From Bradyrhizobium sp. Rc3b (lineage in GTDB: Bacteria; Pseudomonadota; Alphaproteobacteria; Rhizobiales; Xanthobacteraceae), in contig NZ_FOUS01000016.1 of assembly GCF_900114915.1 (NCBI RefSeq), forward strand, positions 1 through 64,000: 64,000 nt of DNA, written 5' to 3'. Each line of letters begins with the position of its first letter. The first letter of the stretch is position 1. Shown here piece by piece: positions 42,142 to 51,890 of this stretch. Made by a program: the position numbers and the translations under genes. The notes under the pieces were generated by a model, which saw nothing but the letters and a program-made list of their open reading frames with translations, did not search any database and was not told where the DNA came from.

Positions 42142-43085
42142 TGGCAGCGGAGAACGGGCACACAGCGAAGGAGATCATTGCGATCCGACGTGCCGATGGC
42201 GAAAGCCGCACGCTCGCTGCTTCCTTGCCGCGCCTGGTGCTCGAAGCCCGCCGCATCGCCGCCAACGTCATCCACGGCCTTCACGGCCGCCGCCGCGCCG
42301 GCTCCGGCGAGAATTTCTGGCAATACCGCCGCTTCGTTTCCGGCGAGCCGGCGCAGAACGTCGACTGGCGCCGCTCGGCGCGCGACGACCATCTCTATGT
42401 CCGCGAGCTCGAATGGGAAGCCTCGCACACGGTGTGGATCTGGCCGGATCGCTCGCCGTCGATGGCGTTCGCCTCGAAAACCGCGCGCGAGTCCAAGCTC
42501 GAGCGCACGCTGATCGTCGCCTTCGCGCTGGCCGAGCTGCTGGTGTCCGGCGGCGAGCGCGTCGGCATTCCCGGCCTGATGGCGCCGACCGCGAGCCGCA
42601 GCGTGATCGACAAGATGGCGCAGGCGATGCTGCATGACGATGCCGACCGCCTCAGCCTGCCGCCGTCCTTCGTGCCGGCGGCGTTGGCGGAGATCATCGT
42701 GCTGTCGGATTTCTGGTCGCCGATCACGGAGATCAAGACGACGCTCACAGGCCTCTCCGGCTCCGGCGCGCATGGCACCATGGTGCAAATCGTCGATCCC
42801 GCCGAGGAATCGTTCCCCTATTCCGGCCGCGTCGAGTTCGTCGAGCCCGAAGGCTTCGGCGTGATCACCGCCGGCCGCGCCGAGAGCTGGGCGCAGGATT
42901 ACACCGCGCGGCTCGCGCTGCACCGCGACCAGATCCGCGCAGAGACCAACACGCTGGACTGGCTGTTCACCACGCACGCCACCGACCGCTCCGCCGCCGA
43001 GCTCTTGCTGTTCCTGCATGCCGGCATGCAGGTGAGCAAGTCGGGCGCCCGCACCACGACGATCAAGGTGGGGCCGGCCGCATGA
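42141..43085 (+). CDS. DUF58 domain protein (MoxR operon)
   Basis: 314 residues with an N-terminal RRIAANVIHGLHGRRRAGSGENFWQYRRFVSGEPAQNVDWRRSARDDHLYVRELEWEASHTVWIWPDRSPSM block, the DUF58 core that leads into a von Willebrand A-like domain. Membrane segments are not visible. Proteins of this family are usual partners of MoxR. It ends four bases past the start of the DUF4159 gene (ATGA overlap). Confidence 0.9.
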   Translation: MAAENGHTAKEIIAIRRADGESRTLAASLPRLVLEARRIAANVIHGLHGRRRAGSGENFWQYRRFVSGEPAQNVDWRRSARDDHLYVRELEWEASHTVWIWPDRSPSMAFASKTARESKLERTLIVAFALAELLVSGGERVGIPGLMAPTASRSVIDKMAQAMLHDDADRLSLPPSFVPAALAEIIVLSDFWSPITEIKTTLTGLSGSGAHGTMVQIVDPAEESFPYSGRVEFVEPEGFGVITAGRAESWAQDYTARLALHRDQIRAETNTLDWLFTTHATDRSAAELLLFLHAGMQVSKSGARTTTIKVGPAA

Positions 43086-45886
43086 TGGGACTGCCGCTCG
43101 CCTTCACCGAACCGCTGCTCCTGATCGGCCTCGTCAGCCTGCCCGTGCTGTGGTGGCTGCTGCGCGTGATGCCGCCGCGGCCGCGCCGCGTCGAGTTTCC
43201 GCCGACGCGCCTGTTGTTCGACATCGCGCCGCGGGAGGAGACGCCCTCGCGGACGCCGTGGTGGCTGACCGCATTGCGTCTCCTGGCTGCGGCTCTCGTC
43301 ATTTTCGCGGCTGCCGGCCCGATCTGGAATCCGCAAACAGGCGCAGCCGACAGCAAGGCGCCGCTGATGATCATGCTCGACGACGGCTGGAGCGCGGCGT
43401 CACACTGGGACGTCAGGATCAGGGCCGCCGACGAGCTGATCGCCAATGCCGACAACGACCGCCGCGCCATCGCGCTGGTGCCGCTGTCCGAGCCGAACCG
43501 CGACATCACCCTGATGCCGGCGGGCGCCGCGCGCGTCGCGCTGCGGCAGCTCGCGCCAAAGCCCTATTCGATCGACCGCGTCGAGACGCTGACCGCGGTC
43601 GACCGCTTCCTGAAGGCCACCGGCGACTGCGAGATCGCCTGGCTGTCCGACGGCGTCGACACCGGCCGCGGCGAGGACTTCGTAGCTGGCCTCGGCAAGA
43701 CCATCGGTGATCGCAGCCTGACCGTGTTCGAAGGCGGTACCTCCGCGCCGCTGGCGCTGGTCGCGGCCGAGAACGCCGCGGCGAAGATGACGGTGAAGGT
43801 GCTGCGCACCGACAGCGGCATCGCCATGGGCACCGTGCGCGCGCTGGACCAGAAGGCCTCGCCGATCGGAGAAGCCCGCTACACGTTCGGCCCGCAGGAC
43901 AAGGAGACCGACGCCGCGTTCGATCTGCCGGTCGAGCTGCGCAACGACATCACGCGGCTCGAGATATCGGGCGAGCGCTCCGCCGGCGCGGTGCAGCTGC
44001 TCGACAAGCGCTGGCGCCGCCGTGCCATCGGCATCGTCTCGGGTGCGACCAGCGAGACCGCGCAGCCGCTGCTGGCGCCGACCTTCTATCTCACCCGCGC
44101 CCTGGCGCCGTTCGCCGACGTCAGGCTCGCCGACAAGGGTTCGCCGCAGCAGGGCATCACACAATTCCTGGACCAGAAGCTGCCGATGATCATCCTCGCC
44201 GATGTCGGCACCATCGCGCCGGAGCTGCGCGAGCGCCTCAATGCCTGGGTCGACCAGGGCGGCGTGCTGGTGCGCTTCGCCGGTCCCCGGCTGGCGCAGG
44301 CCGAGGACGATCTCGTGCCGGTCAAGCTGCGCAAGGGCGGCCGCACGCTCGGCGGCAGCCTGACCTGGGAGAAGCCGCAGCATCTTGCGACCTTCGCGGC
44401 CGACGGCCCGTTTGCCGGCGTCGCCGTCCCCAAGGACGTCACCGTGAGCCGCCAGGTGCTGGCCGAGCCCGATGCGGTGCTCGCCACCAAGAGCTGGGCC
44501 TCGCTGGAAGACGGCACGCCGCTGGTCACCGGCGAGCATCGCGGCAAGGGCCTCGTCAGCCTGTTCCACGTCAGCGCCGACATGCGCTGGTCTGACTTAC
44601 CGATGTCGGGCACCTTCGTCGAAATGCTGCGGCGGGTCGTCGACATGTCCGGCTACACGTCCAAGCCCGGCGCAGGCGTTGCCGGCGAAGCGACCACCGA
44701 GACGGTGGCCCCGTTGCACATCCTCGACGGCTTCGGCGCCTTCGGGCCGCCGCCGGCCACGGCAAAGCCGTTGCCCGCGGATTACCGCGACCGGGCCACA
44801 TCAGATCATCCGCCGGGCTTCTATGGTCCGGCCGAAGGACCGCTCGCCGTGAACACGCTTGCCAGCGCCGACCGCATCGCCGCGCTGAACACCGCGAGCC
44901 TGCGCGCCCGGCATGCCACCTACACCAATGCCGAGCCGCGGGACCTGCGCGGCTGGCTGCTGTCGACCGCGCTCGCGCTGTTCCTGGTCGATGCCATCAT
45001 CGTCGCGGTGCTCGGCGGCGGGATCGCCGCGCTGCTGCGCCGCCGCGCCGCGCCCGCGATGATCGTGCTTGGCCTGCTGTTCGCCTCGCTCTCGCCCGCG
45101 CCGTCACGCGCCGACAGCGCCGCGGACGATTTCGCGATGAAGGCGACGTCGCAGACCCGCCTCGCCTATGTCGTGACGGGCAATGCCGACGTCGATTCCA
45201 TCGTAAAAGCGGGGATGAACGGACTGACGCTGTTTTTGGCGCAGCGCACCGCGCTCGAGGCCGGCGATCCCGTCGGCATCGACCCCGCGCGCGACGAGCT
45301 CGCCTTCTTCCCGCTGATCTACTGGCCGATCGTGCCGGGCGCGCCGAAGCCGCCGCAGGATGCCATCAACAAGATCGACGCCTACATGAAGCAGGGTGGC
45401 ACCGTGCTGTTCGACACCCGCGACGCGATCGAGGCGCCACCCGGCGCCAACGGCGCGGCGCAGACCCCGGGCATGCAGACGCTGCGCGAGATCCTGTCCT
45501 CGCTCGACGTGCCCGAGCTCGAGCCGGTGCCGCGCGAGCACGTGCTGACCAAGACCTTCTACCTGCTGCGCGACTTCCCCGGTCGATTCGTCACCGGCCA
45601 GACCTGGGTCGAGACCCTGCCGCGCGACGAGGACGAGGACAGCGCGCAGCGGCCGGCGCGCGGTGGCGACGGCGTCTCGCCGATCATCATCACCTCGAAC
45701 GATCTTGCCGGCGCCTGGGCGGTGCGGCCCGACGGCCAGGCCATGCTGCCGGTGACCGGCGGCGACACCCGCCAGCGCGAATTCGCCTACCGCGCCGGCG
45801 CCAACATCGTGATGTACACGCTGACCGGCAATTACAAGGCCGACCAGGTGCACGCACCGGCCCTGATCGAACGGCTGGGGCAATAG
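43082..45886 (+). CDS. DUF4159/BatA-like membrane protein
   Basis: 934 residues. The N-terminal part (MGLPLAFTEPLLLIGLVSLPVLWWLLRVMPPRPRRVEFPPTRLLFDIAP) is a BatA-type N-terminal domain with two membrane helices (about 8-24 and 58-75). The middle (about 90-600) holds VWA-like and amidotransferase-like segments, and further hydrophobic segments are near 622-652 and 660-676. The C-terminal domain (about 678-934) is DUF4159 (LAYVVTGNADVDSIVKAGMNGLTLFLAQRT and GGTVLFDTRD). It probably assembles in the inner membrane with the products of this operon. Confidence 0.85.
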   Translation: MMGLPLAFTEPLLLIGLVSLPVLWWLLRVMPPRPRRVEFPPTRLLFDIAPREETPSRTPWWLTALRLLAAALVIFAAAGPIWNPQTGAADSKAPLMIMLDDGWSAASHWDVRIRAADELIANADNDRRAIALVPLSEPNRDITLMPAGAARVALRQLAPKPYSIDRVETLTAVDRFLKATGDCEIAWLSDGVDTGRGEDFVAGLGKTIGDRSLTVFEGGTSAPLALVAAENAAAKMTVKVLRTDSGIAMGTVRALDQKASPIGEARYTFGPQDKETDAAFDLPVELRNDITRLEISGERSAGAVQLLDKRWRRRAIGIVSGATSETAQPLLAPTFYLTRALAPFADVRLADKGSPQQGITQFLDQKLPMIILADVGTIAPELRERLNAWVDQGGVLVRFAGPRLAQAEDDLVPVKLRKGGRTLGGSLTWEKPQHLATFAADGPFAGVAVPKDVTVSRQVLAEPDAVLATKSWASLEDGTPLVTGEHRGKGLVSLFHVSADMRWSDLPMSGTFVEMLRRVVDMSGYTSKPGAGVAGEATTETVAPLHILDGFGAFGPPPATAKPLPADYRDRATSDHPPGFYGPAEGPLAVNTLASADRIAALNTASLRARHATYTNAEPRDLRGWLLSTALALFLVDAIIVAVLGGGIAALLRRRAAPAMIVLGLLFASLSPAPSRADSAADDFAMKATSQTRLAYVVTGNADVDSIVKAGMNGLTLFLAQRTALEAGDPVGIDPARDELAFFPLIYWPIVPGAPKPPQDAINKIDAYMKQGGTVLFDTRDAIEAPPGANGAAQTPGMQTLREILSSLDVPELEPVPREHVLTKTFYLLRDFPGRFVTGQTWVETLPRDEDEDSAQRPARGGDGVSPIIITSNDLAGAWAVRPDGQAMLPVTGGDTRQREFAYRAGANIVMYTLTGNYKADQVHAPALIERLGQ

Positions 45887-45893
45887 GACCGAT

Positions 45894-47957
45894 ATGAATT
45901 ACGGCATCGCATTCACGCCGCTTGTTCCCGCGATCGTGCTGTGGCTCGCGCTCGCCGCGATCGTCGTCATCGCGCTTCTGCTGCTGGTTGCGCGCGCGCG
46001 CGGCGCCGCTGTGCGCGTGGCCGCGCTGGCGCTGTTCCTGCTCGCGCTCGCCAATCCCTCCTTCACCCGCGAGGACCGCGATCCCCTCACCTCGGTCGCG
46101 GCCGTCGTCGTCGACAAGAGCCCGAGCCAGAATTTCGGCAACCGCAATCGCGAGGCTGCGCAAGCGCAGGAGGCGCTGGTCGATGGCCTGAAGAAGGTCA
46201 AGGGACTGGAGGTCCGTGTCGTCGAAGCCGGACAGGCCGACGGCGAGACCGACGGCACCAAGCTGTTCGGCGCCCTCGCCTCGGCCTTGTCGGACGTGCC
46301 GGTCGACCGTGTCGCCGGCGCGTTCCTGATCACCGACGGCCGCGTCCACGACATTCCGGCCAGCGCCACGGCGCTCGGCTTCCAGGCGCCGGTGCATGCG
46401 CTGATCACCGGCCAGAAGGACGAGCGCGACCGCCGCATCGCGATCACGGCGGCGCCGCGCTTCGGCATCGTCGGCCAGACCCAGACCATCAGCTATCGCC
46501 TCGACGACCAGGGCGTCTCCGGCGAGCGCGCCAAGGTCACGATCCGCAGGGACGGCGAGGTCATCAACGAGCGCACGCTCTCGAGCGGCCAGGCCGCGAG
46601 CGTCGACGTCGACATCAAGCATGCCGGCCCGAACATCGTCGAGATCGAGGCCTCGCCGCTCGAGAGAGAGCTGACGCCGGTGAACAACCGCGCCGTCGTT
46701 GCCATCGACGGCGTGCGCGACAAGCTGCGCGTGCTGCTGGTCTCGGGCGAGCCGCATTCGGGCGAGCGCACCTGGCGCAATCTGCTCAAGTCCGACGCCA
46801 GCGTCGACCTCGTGCACTTCACCATTCTGCGTCCGCCGGAGAAGCAGGACGGCACGCCGATCAACGAATTGTCGCTGATCGCGTTTCCGACCCGCGAGCT
46901 GTTCCAGCAGAAGATCAACGAATTCCAGCTGATCATCTTCGATCGCTACGCCCGCCAGGGCGTGCTGCCGATCGCCTATTTCGACAACATCGCGCGCTAT
47001 GTCCGCGGCGGCGGCGCGGTGCTGGTCTCGGCCGGCCCCGACTACGCCTCCAACACCAGCATCTGGCGCACGCCACTGGATTCAGTGCTGCCGGCAGAGC
47101 CCGTGGGCGTGACGGAAAAGCCGTTCTATGCGCACCTGTCCGACATCGGCAAGCGCCACCCCGTCACGCGCGCCCTGGAGGGCTCCGCCAGCGAGCCGCC
47201 GCGCTGGAGCCGTTTCTTCAGGACCGTCGACACCCGCAATTCCGTCAACCCGCCGGTGATGACGGGAGCCGACGGCAAGCCGCTTCTGTTCCTGTCGCGC
47301 TTCGGCGAGGGCCGCGTCGCGCTTCTGCTCTCCGACCACATCTGGTTGTGGGCGCGCGGCTATGAGGGCGGCGGCCCGCATCTGGACCTGCTCAGGCGGA
47401 TGTCGCACTGGCTGATGAAGCAGCCGGACCTCGACGAGGAGGCGCTGCGTCTGCAGGTGCAGGGCAAGAACCTCGTCGTGGTGCGTCAGACCATGGCCGA
47501 CAGCGTCCAGCCGGTGAGCGTGACCTCGCCGTCCGGCGCGTCGCAGGATCTGACGCTGAGCCCCGGCGATCCCGGCGAATGGCGCGCCAGCCTTCCCGCA
47601 AGCGAGCTCGGCCTGTGGCAGGCCACCGACGGCACGCTGAAGGCGCTGATCAATGTCGGCCCGACCAATCCGAAGGAGTTTTCGGAGGTCACCTCCACCG
47701 TCGAGACACTGAAGCCGCTGACGCAGGCGACCGGCGGCAACGCCGTGCGCGTGGCGAGCGGCGCCGACGTCGAGCTGCCGCGCATCCTGCCGGTGCGTTC
47801 GGCCAGCGTCTTCGCCGGCGACGGCTGGATGGGGGTGCGGATGCGCGACGCCAGCGTCGTCAAGGGCGTCGGCGTGCTGCCGATCTTTGCCGGGTTGATT
47901 GGCCTCCTGCTGCTACTCGGCGCGTTTGCCGCGACCTGGGTCCGCGAGGGGCGGTAG
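45894..47957 (+). CDS. Large membrane protein of the MoxR operon
   Basis: 687 residues. Hydrophobic segments at about 7-33 and 37-52 and a final one (GVLPIFAGLIGLLLLLGAFAATWV) flank a large domain with glutamine-amidotransferase-like features (LRVLLVSGEPHSGERTWRNLL, then IIFDRYARQGVLPIAYFDNIARYVRGGGAVLVSAGPDYAS). Most of the protein is expected on the periplasmic side. It begins seven bases after the DUF4159 stop and is the last member of the four-gene set. Function unknown. Confidence 0.8.
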   Translation: MNYGIAFTPLVPAIVLWLALAAIVVIALLLLVARARGAAVRVAALALFLLALANPSFTREDRDPLTSVAAVVVDKSPSQNFGNRNREAAQAQEALVDGLKKVKGLEVRVVEAGQADGETDGTKLFGALASALSDVPVDRVAGAFLITDGRVHDIPASATALGFQAPVHALITGQKDERDRRIAITAAPRFGIVGQTQTISYRLDDQGVSGERAKVTIRRDGEVINERTLSSGQAASVDVDIKHAGPNIVEIEASPLERELTPVNNRAVVAIDGVRDKLRVLLVSGEPHSGERTWRNLLKSDASVDLVHFTILRPPEKQDGTPINELSLIAFPTRELFQQKINEFQLIIFDRYARQGVLPIAYFDNIARYVRGGGAVLVSAGPDYASNTSIWRTPLDSVLPAEPVGVTEKPFYAHLSDIGKRHPVTRALEGSASEPPRWSRFFRTVDTRNSVNPPVMTGADGKPLLFLSRFGEGRVALLLSDHIWLWARGYEGGGPHLDLLRRMSHWLMKQPDLDEEALRLQVQGKNLVVVRQTMADSVQPVSVTSPSGASQDLTLSPGDPGEWRASLPASELGLWQATDGTLKALINVGPTNPKEFSEVTSTVETLKPLTQATGGNAVRVASGADVELPRILPVRSASVFAGDGWMGVRMRDASVVKGVGVLPIFAGLIGLLLLLGAFAATWVREGR

Positions 47958-48012
47958 GTAGTTGCCCGAAGCTTGATTGGACGAGACTCGCGTAGCGCCG
48001 CGACGGCGGTGC

Positions 48013-48161
48013 GTTCCCTCCCCCCTTGTGGGGGAGGGCCAGGGAGGGGGGTAGCGCAGGAAAAGGGGCCGGTTGTTGACGATGCATCGGGCCTGTGCGC
48101 GACGGTAAGAGTCCGTGTGGCACCCCCCTCCCTGCCCCTCCCCCACAAGGGGAGAGGGAAC
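48013..48161. repeat. Intergenic inverted repeat, family F
   Basis: GTTCCCTCCCCCCTTGTGGG and the distal CCCACAAGGGGAGAGGGAAC are near-perfect complements, and the inner AGGGAGGGGGGT / ACCCCCCTCCCT repeats this. It lies just after the MoxR operon. Confidence 0.85.
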
Positions 48162-48265
48162 GGAGAGAGCAACGCTCTCCGCTGAACTGGACTTGAATCC
48201 ATCGTGTCTAGTTGCCCGAACGACACATCGGGCCGGCTGCCTGCACAGACAGGCCTGAGGCGCCG

Positions 48266-48305
48266 TTGACATCCACCGACCTGTCGCGCGATGTTACATT
48301 GTAAC
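48266..48305 (+). promoter_or_regulatory. Promoter with Zur/Fur-like palindrome upstream of the DUF2946 gene
   Basis: A perfect TTGACA at 48266-48271 serves as a -35 element. The perfect palindrome GTTACA-T-TGTAAC at 48293-48305 would overlap the -10 region, the position expected for a repressor site. The palindrome resembles alphaproteobacterial Zur boxes (GTTATA...TATAAC type). Zinc regulation is inferred from this and from the ZnuD-like receptor downstream. Confidence 0.55.
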
Positions 48306-48354
48306 GTCGCAACGTCAGGGAATTGATGTGCCGCGACGTGGGGTGGCTTTCCAG

Positions 48355-48756
48355 ATGAAGTGGTTCCGGTCGAATATCAGGCACGGCGCCCGGCTCGCGT
48401 TGTTCGCGATGCTGGTACAGTTCGCGCTGACGTTCGGGCACAGCCACTGGTTCGCGCAGGCCGCGCCGCTTGCCCAGGCCTCGCTCCAGCAGACCGACAG
48501 CGCCAAAGGTGCCGCGATCGACCGCGCCGCGGTCCAGAAGCAATCGCCCGCCGCTCCCGACCGCGAGCATCAGGGCGAGGACAATTGCGCGATCTGCGCC
48601 GTCGTCGCGATGGCGGGCACCGTCATAGCGGCAGCGCCGCCCGTGCTGCTGCTGCCGCAGGCGATCGAGCTGCTCCACCGCACCACTGATGCCGAATTTC
48701 TCCATCTGAAATCGGCCGGCACGGCGTTCCAGCCGCGCGCCCCTCCCGCGTCCTGA
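48355..48756 (+). CDS. DUF2946-like secreted or membrane protein
   Basis: 133 residues from the ATG at 48355; a GTG nine codons upstream is possible. An N-terminal hydrophobic segment (HGARLALFAMLVQFALTFGHSHWF) is followed by a polar linker, the short motif DNCAICAVVAMAGTVIAAAPPVLLL, and a hydrophobic C-terminal region. DUF2946 proteins are small membrane-associated proteins often beside metal transport genes. The CAIC and HSH residues could bind a metal, but this is inference. It is 135 bases upstream of the TonB receptor and probably forms an operon with it. Confidence 0.7.
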   Translation: MKWFRSNIRHGARLALFAMLVQFALTFGHSHWFAQAAPLAQASLQQTDSAKGAAIDRAAVQKQSPAAPDREHQGEDNCAICAVVAMAGTVIAAAPPVLLLPQAIELLHRTTDAEFLHLKSAGTAFQPRAPPAS

Positions 48757-48891
48757 CTCTCAACATCGCTTGATCACGCCCGGGCTCGCCGCGCATCGGC
48801 AAATACCCGGGAGAAGTTGAAGTCGAATTCCGTCGCGCCGCGACGGCAGGCCGCCTCCCGATCAAAAGACCATCACGCGGACGGCGCCTGA

Positions 48892-51276
48892 ATGGAATCA
48901 GGACCCATGTCATTCAAATTGCGACGCGCGCAGCGTCTTGGCGGAGCAAGCCTGCTCCTGCTCGGCGCTGCCGCCACGCCTGCTTTCGCCCAAACGCCTG
49001 CGCAAGACAAATCGTCGACCGAGATCCCCGCCGTCACCGTGACGGCGCCGAGCCCCATCGTGCGCAGAGCGGTGGTGCCGTCGCGCAATCCGGGCCGCGG
49101 CACGCGGACCGCGCGAGTGCGCAGCCGCCAACAAGCGGCGGAAGCAGAGCCGGCGGCCGCCGTGCCCGCCGCGCCTCAGCAGGGCGTGCTGCCTATCGTG
49201 ACCAACCAGTTCGCGACGGTCACGGTGGTGCCGAACGAGGAGATCCGCCGCGAGGGCGGCGGCCAGCTTGGCGATCTCCTGTTCTCCAAGCCGGGCATCA
49301 CCGGCTCGAGCTTCGCGCCCGGCGCCTCCAGCCGGCCGATCATCCGGGGTCTCGACGTCAACCGCGTCGGCATCGTCGAGAACGGCACCAATTCGAGCGG
49401 CGCGTCCGATCTCGGCGAGGATCATTTCGTCCCGATCGATCCGCTCGCGACCAACCAGATCGAAGTGGTGCGCGGGCCCGCCGCGCTGCGCTACGGCTCG
49501 ACCTCGATCGGCGGCGTCGTCAGTGCCACCAACAACCGGATTCCGGATGCGGTGCCGAACTGCGCGCCGTCATTCCAGGCTTACGGCCTGCCGACCAAGG
49601 CGCCGCTCGCGACCGCCGCGACCTCGCCTTGCGTCACTGCCGAGACCCGCACCGCGTTCTCTTCGGTCGATCGCGGCGTCGAAAGCGGCGTGCTGCTCGA
49701 CACCGGCGGCGGCAATTTCGCGTTCCACGCCGACGCCTATGGCCGCACGACCTCGGACTACTCCATCCCGAGCTATCCCTATCTGAACGATCAGTCGCGC
49801 CCCGTGAACGGCCGCCAGCCGAACTCGGCGACGCGCTCGGACGGCGCCTCGATCGGCGGGTCCTATTTCTTCCAGGGCGGCTATATCGGCGCATCGATCA
49901 CGCAGAACGACTCGCTCTACCACATCCCCGGCATCGACGGCGCCGACCACCGCACGCGGATCGACGGCCATCAGACCAAGATCAACGTCAAGGGCGAGTA
50001 TCATCCCGACGCCGCCGCGATCGACGCCGTCCGCTTCTGGGCCGGCGCGACCGACTACCGCCACAACGAGATCGGCCTTGCCGATCCCGCCGACCTCAAC
50101 AGCGACGGCATCAGGCAGACCTTCACCAACAAGGAGCAGGAAATCCGCACCGAGGTGCAGCTGATGCCGTTCAACGCGCGCTTCGCCGAAGTGACGACGG
50201 CGCTGGGCTTCCAGGTCGGGCATCAGGAATTGAGCGCGCCGAGCCCGGACAATCCCGGCACGCTGTTCAACGGGCTGTGGGACCCCAACAACAGCACGCG
50301 CGTTGCCGGTTACGCCTTCAACGAGTTCAAGTTCACGGAGGCGACGCGGGCGCAGATCGCCGGCCGCATCGAGCATGTCGAGCTGCACGGCACGACGCCG
50401 GACTTCCCGGCCGACTATTTGCCCGACGGCACGCCGCAGGCGGCGATCGCGCGCAATCCGTCCTTCACGCCCAAGAGCGGCAGCATCGGCCTGCTGCAGG
50501 ATCTGCCGGGCGGCATGGTCGGCAGCATCACCGCGCAATATGTCGAGCGCGCGCCGAAGGCGGCCGAGCTGTTTTCACGCGGCGGCCATGACGCGACTGC
50601 GACCTTCGACATCGGCAATCCCAACCTCACCATCGAGACCGCCAAATCGGTCGAGCTCGGCGTGCGCAAGGCGACGGGGCCGTTCCGCTTCGAAGCGACC
50701 GTCTACTACACGCATTTCGACAATTTCATCTATCGCCGCCTCACCGGCGTGTCCTGCGATGACGACTTTGCCTCCTGCGGCACGCCGGGCGCCGAGCTGA
50801 ACCAGGCGGTGTATTCGCAGCGCAATGCCAATTTCCGCGGCGGCGAATTCCAGTCGCAGCTCGACGTCGGCGCGTTCCAGGGCGGCATCTGGGGCATCGA
50901 GAACCAGCTCGACGTGGTCCGCGCCACCTTCAGCGACGGCACCAACGTGCCGCGCATTCCGCCGGTGCGGATGGGCGGCGGCGTGTTCTGGCGCGACGAC
51001 AACTGGCTGATGCGCGTCAACCTCTTGCACGCCTTCGCGCAGAACAACATCGCCGTGATCGCCGAGACGCCGACGGCGGGCTACAATCTGCTGAAAGCCG
51101 AGGTGAGCTACAAGACCAAGCTCGACCGCAACTGGTTCGGCGCGCGCGAGATGATGGCCGGCATCGTCGGCAACAATCTCCTCAACGAGAACATCCGCAA
51201 CTCCGTGTCCTACACCAAGGACGAGGTGCTGATGCCCGGTATCGGCGTGCGGGCGTTCGCGAACTTCAAGTTCTGA
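48892..51276 (+). CDS. TonB-dependent outer membrane receptor, ZnuD-like
   Basis: 794 residues. A signal peptide (LGGASLLLLGAAATPAFAQ) and a proline/alanine-rich linker are followed by the plug domain (about 97-230): EIRREGGGQLGDLLFSKPGITGSSF, then RPIIRGLDVNRVGIVENG and EVVRGPAALRYGSTSIGGVV. The beta barrel ends in ANFKF with the C-terminal aromatic typical of outer membrane proteins. The plug text resembles ZnuD-type zinc receptors more than siderophore receptors, and the upstream palindrome supports zinc control. The start at 48907 (MSFKLRRAQRLGG) is an alternative. Confidence 0.85.
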   Translation: MESGPMSFKLRRAQRLGGASLLLLGAAATPAFAQTPAQDKSSTEIPAVTVTAPSPIVRRAVVPSRNPGRGTRTARVRSRQQAAEAEPAAAVPAAPQQGVLPIVTNQFATVTVVPNEEIRREGGGQLGDLLFSKPGITGSSFAPGASSRPIIRGLDVNRVGIVENGTNSSGASDLGEDHFVPIDPLATNQIEVVRGPAALRYGSTSIGGVVSATNNRIPDAVPNCAPSFQAYGLPTKAPLATAATSPCVTAETRTAFSSVDRGVESGVLLDTGGGNFAFHADAYGRTTSDYSIPSYPYLNDQSRPVNGRQPNSATRSDGASIGGSYFFQGGYIGASITQNDSLYHIPGIDGADHRTRIDGHQTKINVKGEYHPDAAAIDAVRFWAGATDYRHNEIGLADPADLNSDGIRQTFTNKEQEIRTEVQLMPFNARFAEVTTALGFQVGHQELSAPSPDNPGTLFNGLWDPNNSTRVAGYAFNEFKFTEATRAQIAGRIEHVELHGTTPDFPADYLPDGTPQAAIARNPSFTPKSGSIGLLQDLPGGMVGSITAQYVERAPKAAELFSRGGHDATATFDIGNPNLTIETAKSVELGVRKATGPFRFEATVYYTHFDNFIYRRLTGVSCDDDFASCGTPGAELNQAVYSQRNANFRGGEFQSQLDVGAFQGGIWGIENQLDVVRATFSDGTNVPRIPPVRMGGGVFWRDDNWLMRVNLLHAFAQNNIAVIAETPTAGYNLLKAEVSYKTKLDRNWFGAREMMAGIVGNNLLNENIRNSVSYTKDEVLMPGIGVRAFANFKF

Positions 51277-51353
51277 CGGTGATCAAGCCGGGGCCCGCGG
51301 GCCCCGGCAACGACGGGGTGTCAGGCGCGGCCGCGCGCGTCATTGACAGCATC

Positions 51354-51388
51354 GTAGCCCGGATTGCGCTGCGTTCCATCCGGGCTAC
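51354..51388. repeat. Inverted repeat, family D, minimal copy
   Basis: A single 35-base hairpin, GTAGCCCGGATTGCGCTG then GTTCCATCCGGGCTAC, with the same outer arms as the copies at 27112 and 51891. It sits between the convergent receptor and acetyltransferase genes. Confidence 0.85.
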
Positions 51389-51867
51389 GAACTACGCGTC
51401 AGCCGTTTCTCGAAGCGCCACTGATCCACAGGGAAAGGCCCCTTCGAGGTTTCCGACATCATCACGAAGGTGCCGGCGTTGCGCCAGCCGCTCTTCTCGT
51501 AGAACCGGGCGGCGCGCATGTTGCCGACCGCGCAGGCGAGCCACGCCAGCTCCACACCACGCGCGGCGAGCCGTGCTTCCGCATCGGCGATCAGTGCCGC
51601 AGCCACGCCTGTCCCGTGGGCGGTTGGCGACACGAAGAGCTGATACAGTTCATCGCCCTTGAGGGCGCAGAAGCCAAGCGGCGTACCGGAGGGGCCGACG
51701 GCGCAGATGTCGGCAAGCATGACTGCGAGGCGATCGCGAAAGCTCGCCAGCGTGCGGAGGCGGACCAGCTCGGGCGGCGCAAGATGCGCATGCGACCCGT
51801 GCCAGGCATCGTGCCACAGCTGCGCGAGGTGGTCGATCTCACTGGAATCGGCTGGACGCACCTGCAT
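51385..51867 (-). CDS. GNAT family N-acetyltransferase
   Basis: 160 residues. LYQLFVSPTAHGTGVAAALIADAEARLAARG is the acetyl-CoA motif A (with H-G-T-G-V-A in place of the usual R/Q-x-x-G-x-G/A) and WLACAVGNMRAARFYEKSGWRNAGTF is motif B. Other members of this subgroup are widespread and unassigned. ATG at 51867 is used. It is the downstream member of a pair of GNAT genes separated by a repeat. Confidence 0.87.
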   Translation of the reverse strand: MQVRPADSSEIDHLAQLWHDAWHGSHAHLAPPELVRLRTLASFRDRLAVMLADICAVGPSGTPLGFCALKGDELYQLFVSPTAHGTGVAAALIADAEARLAARGVELAWLACAVGNMRAARFYEKSGWRNAGTFVMMSETSKGPFPVDQWRFEKRLTRSS

Positions 51868-51890
51868 TGGCGATACTCCGTATGAGCCTC

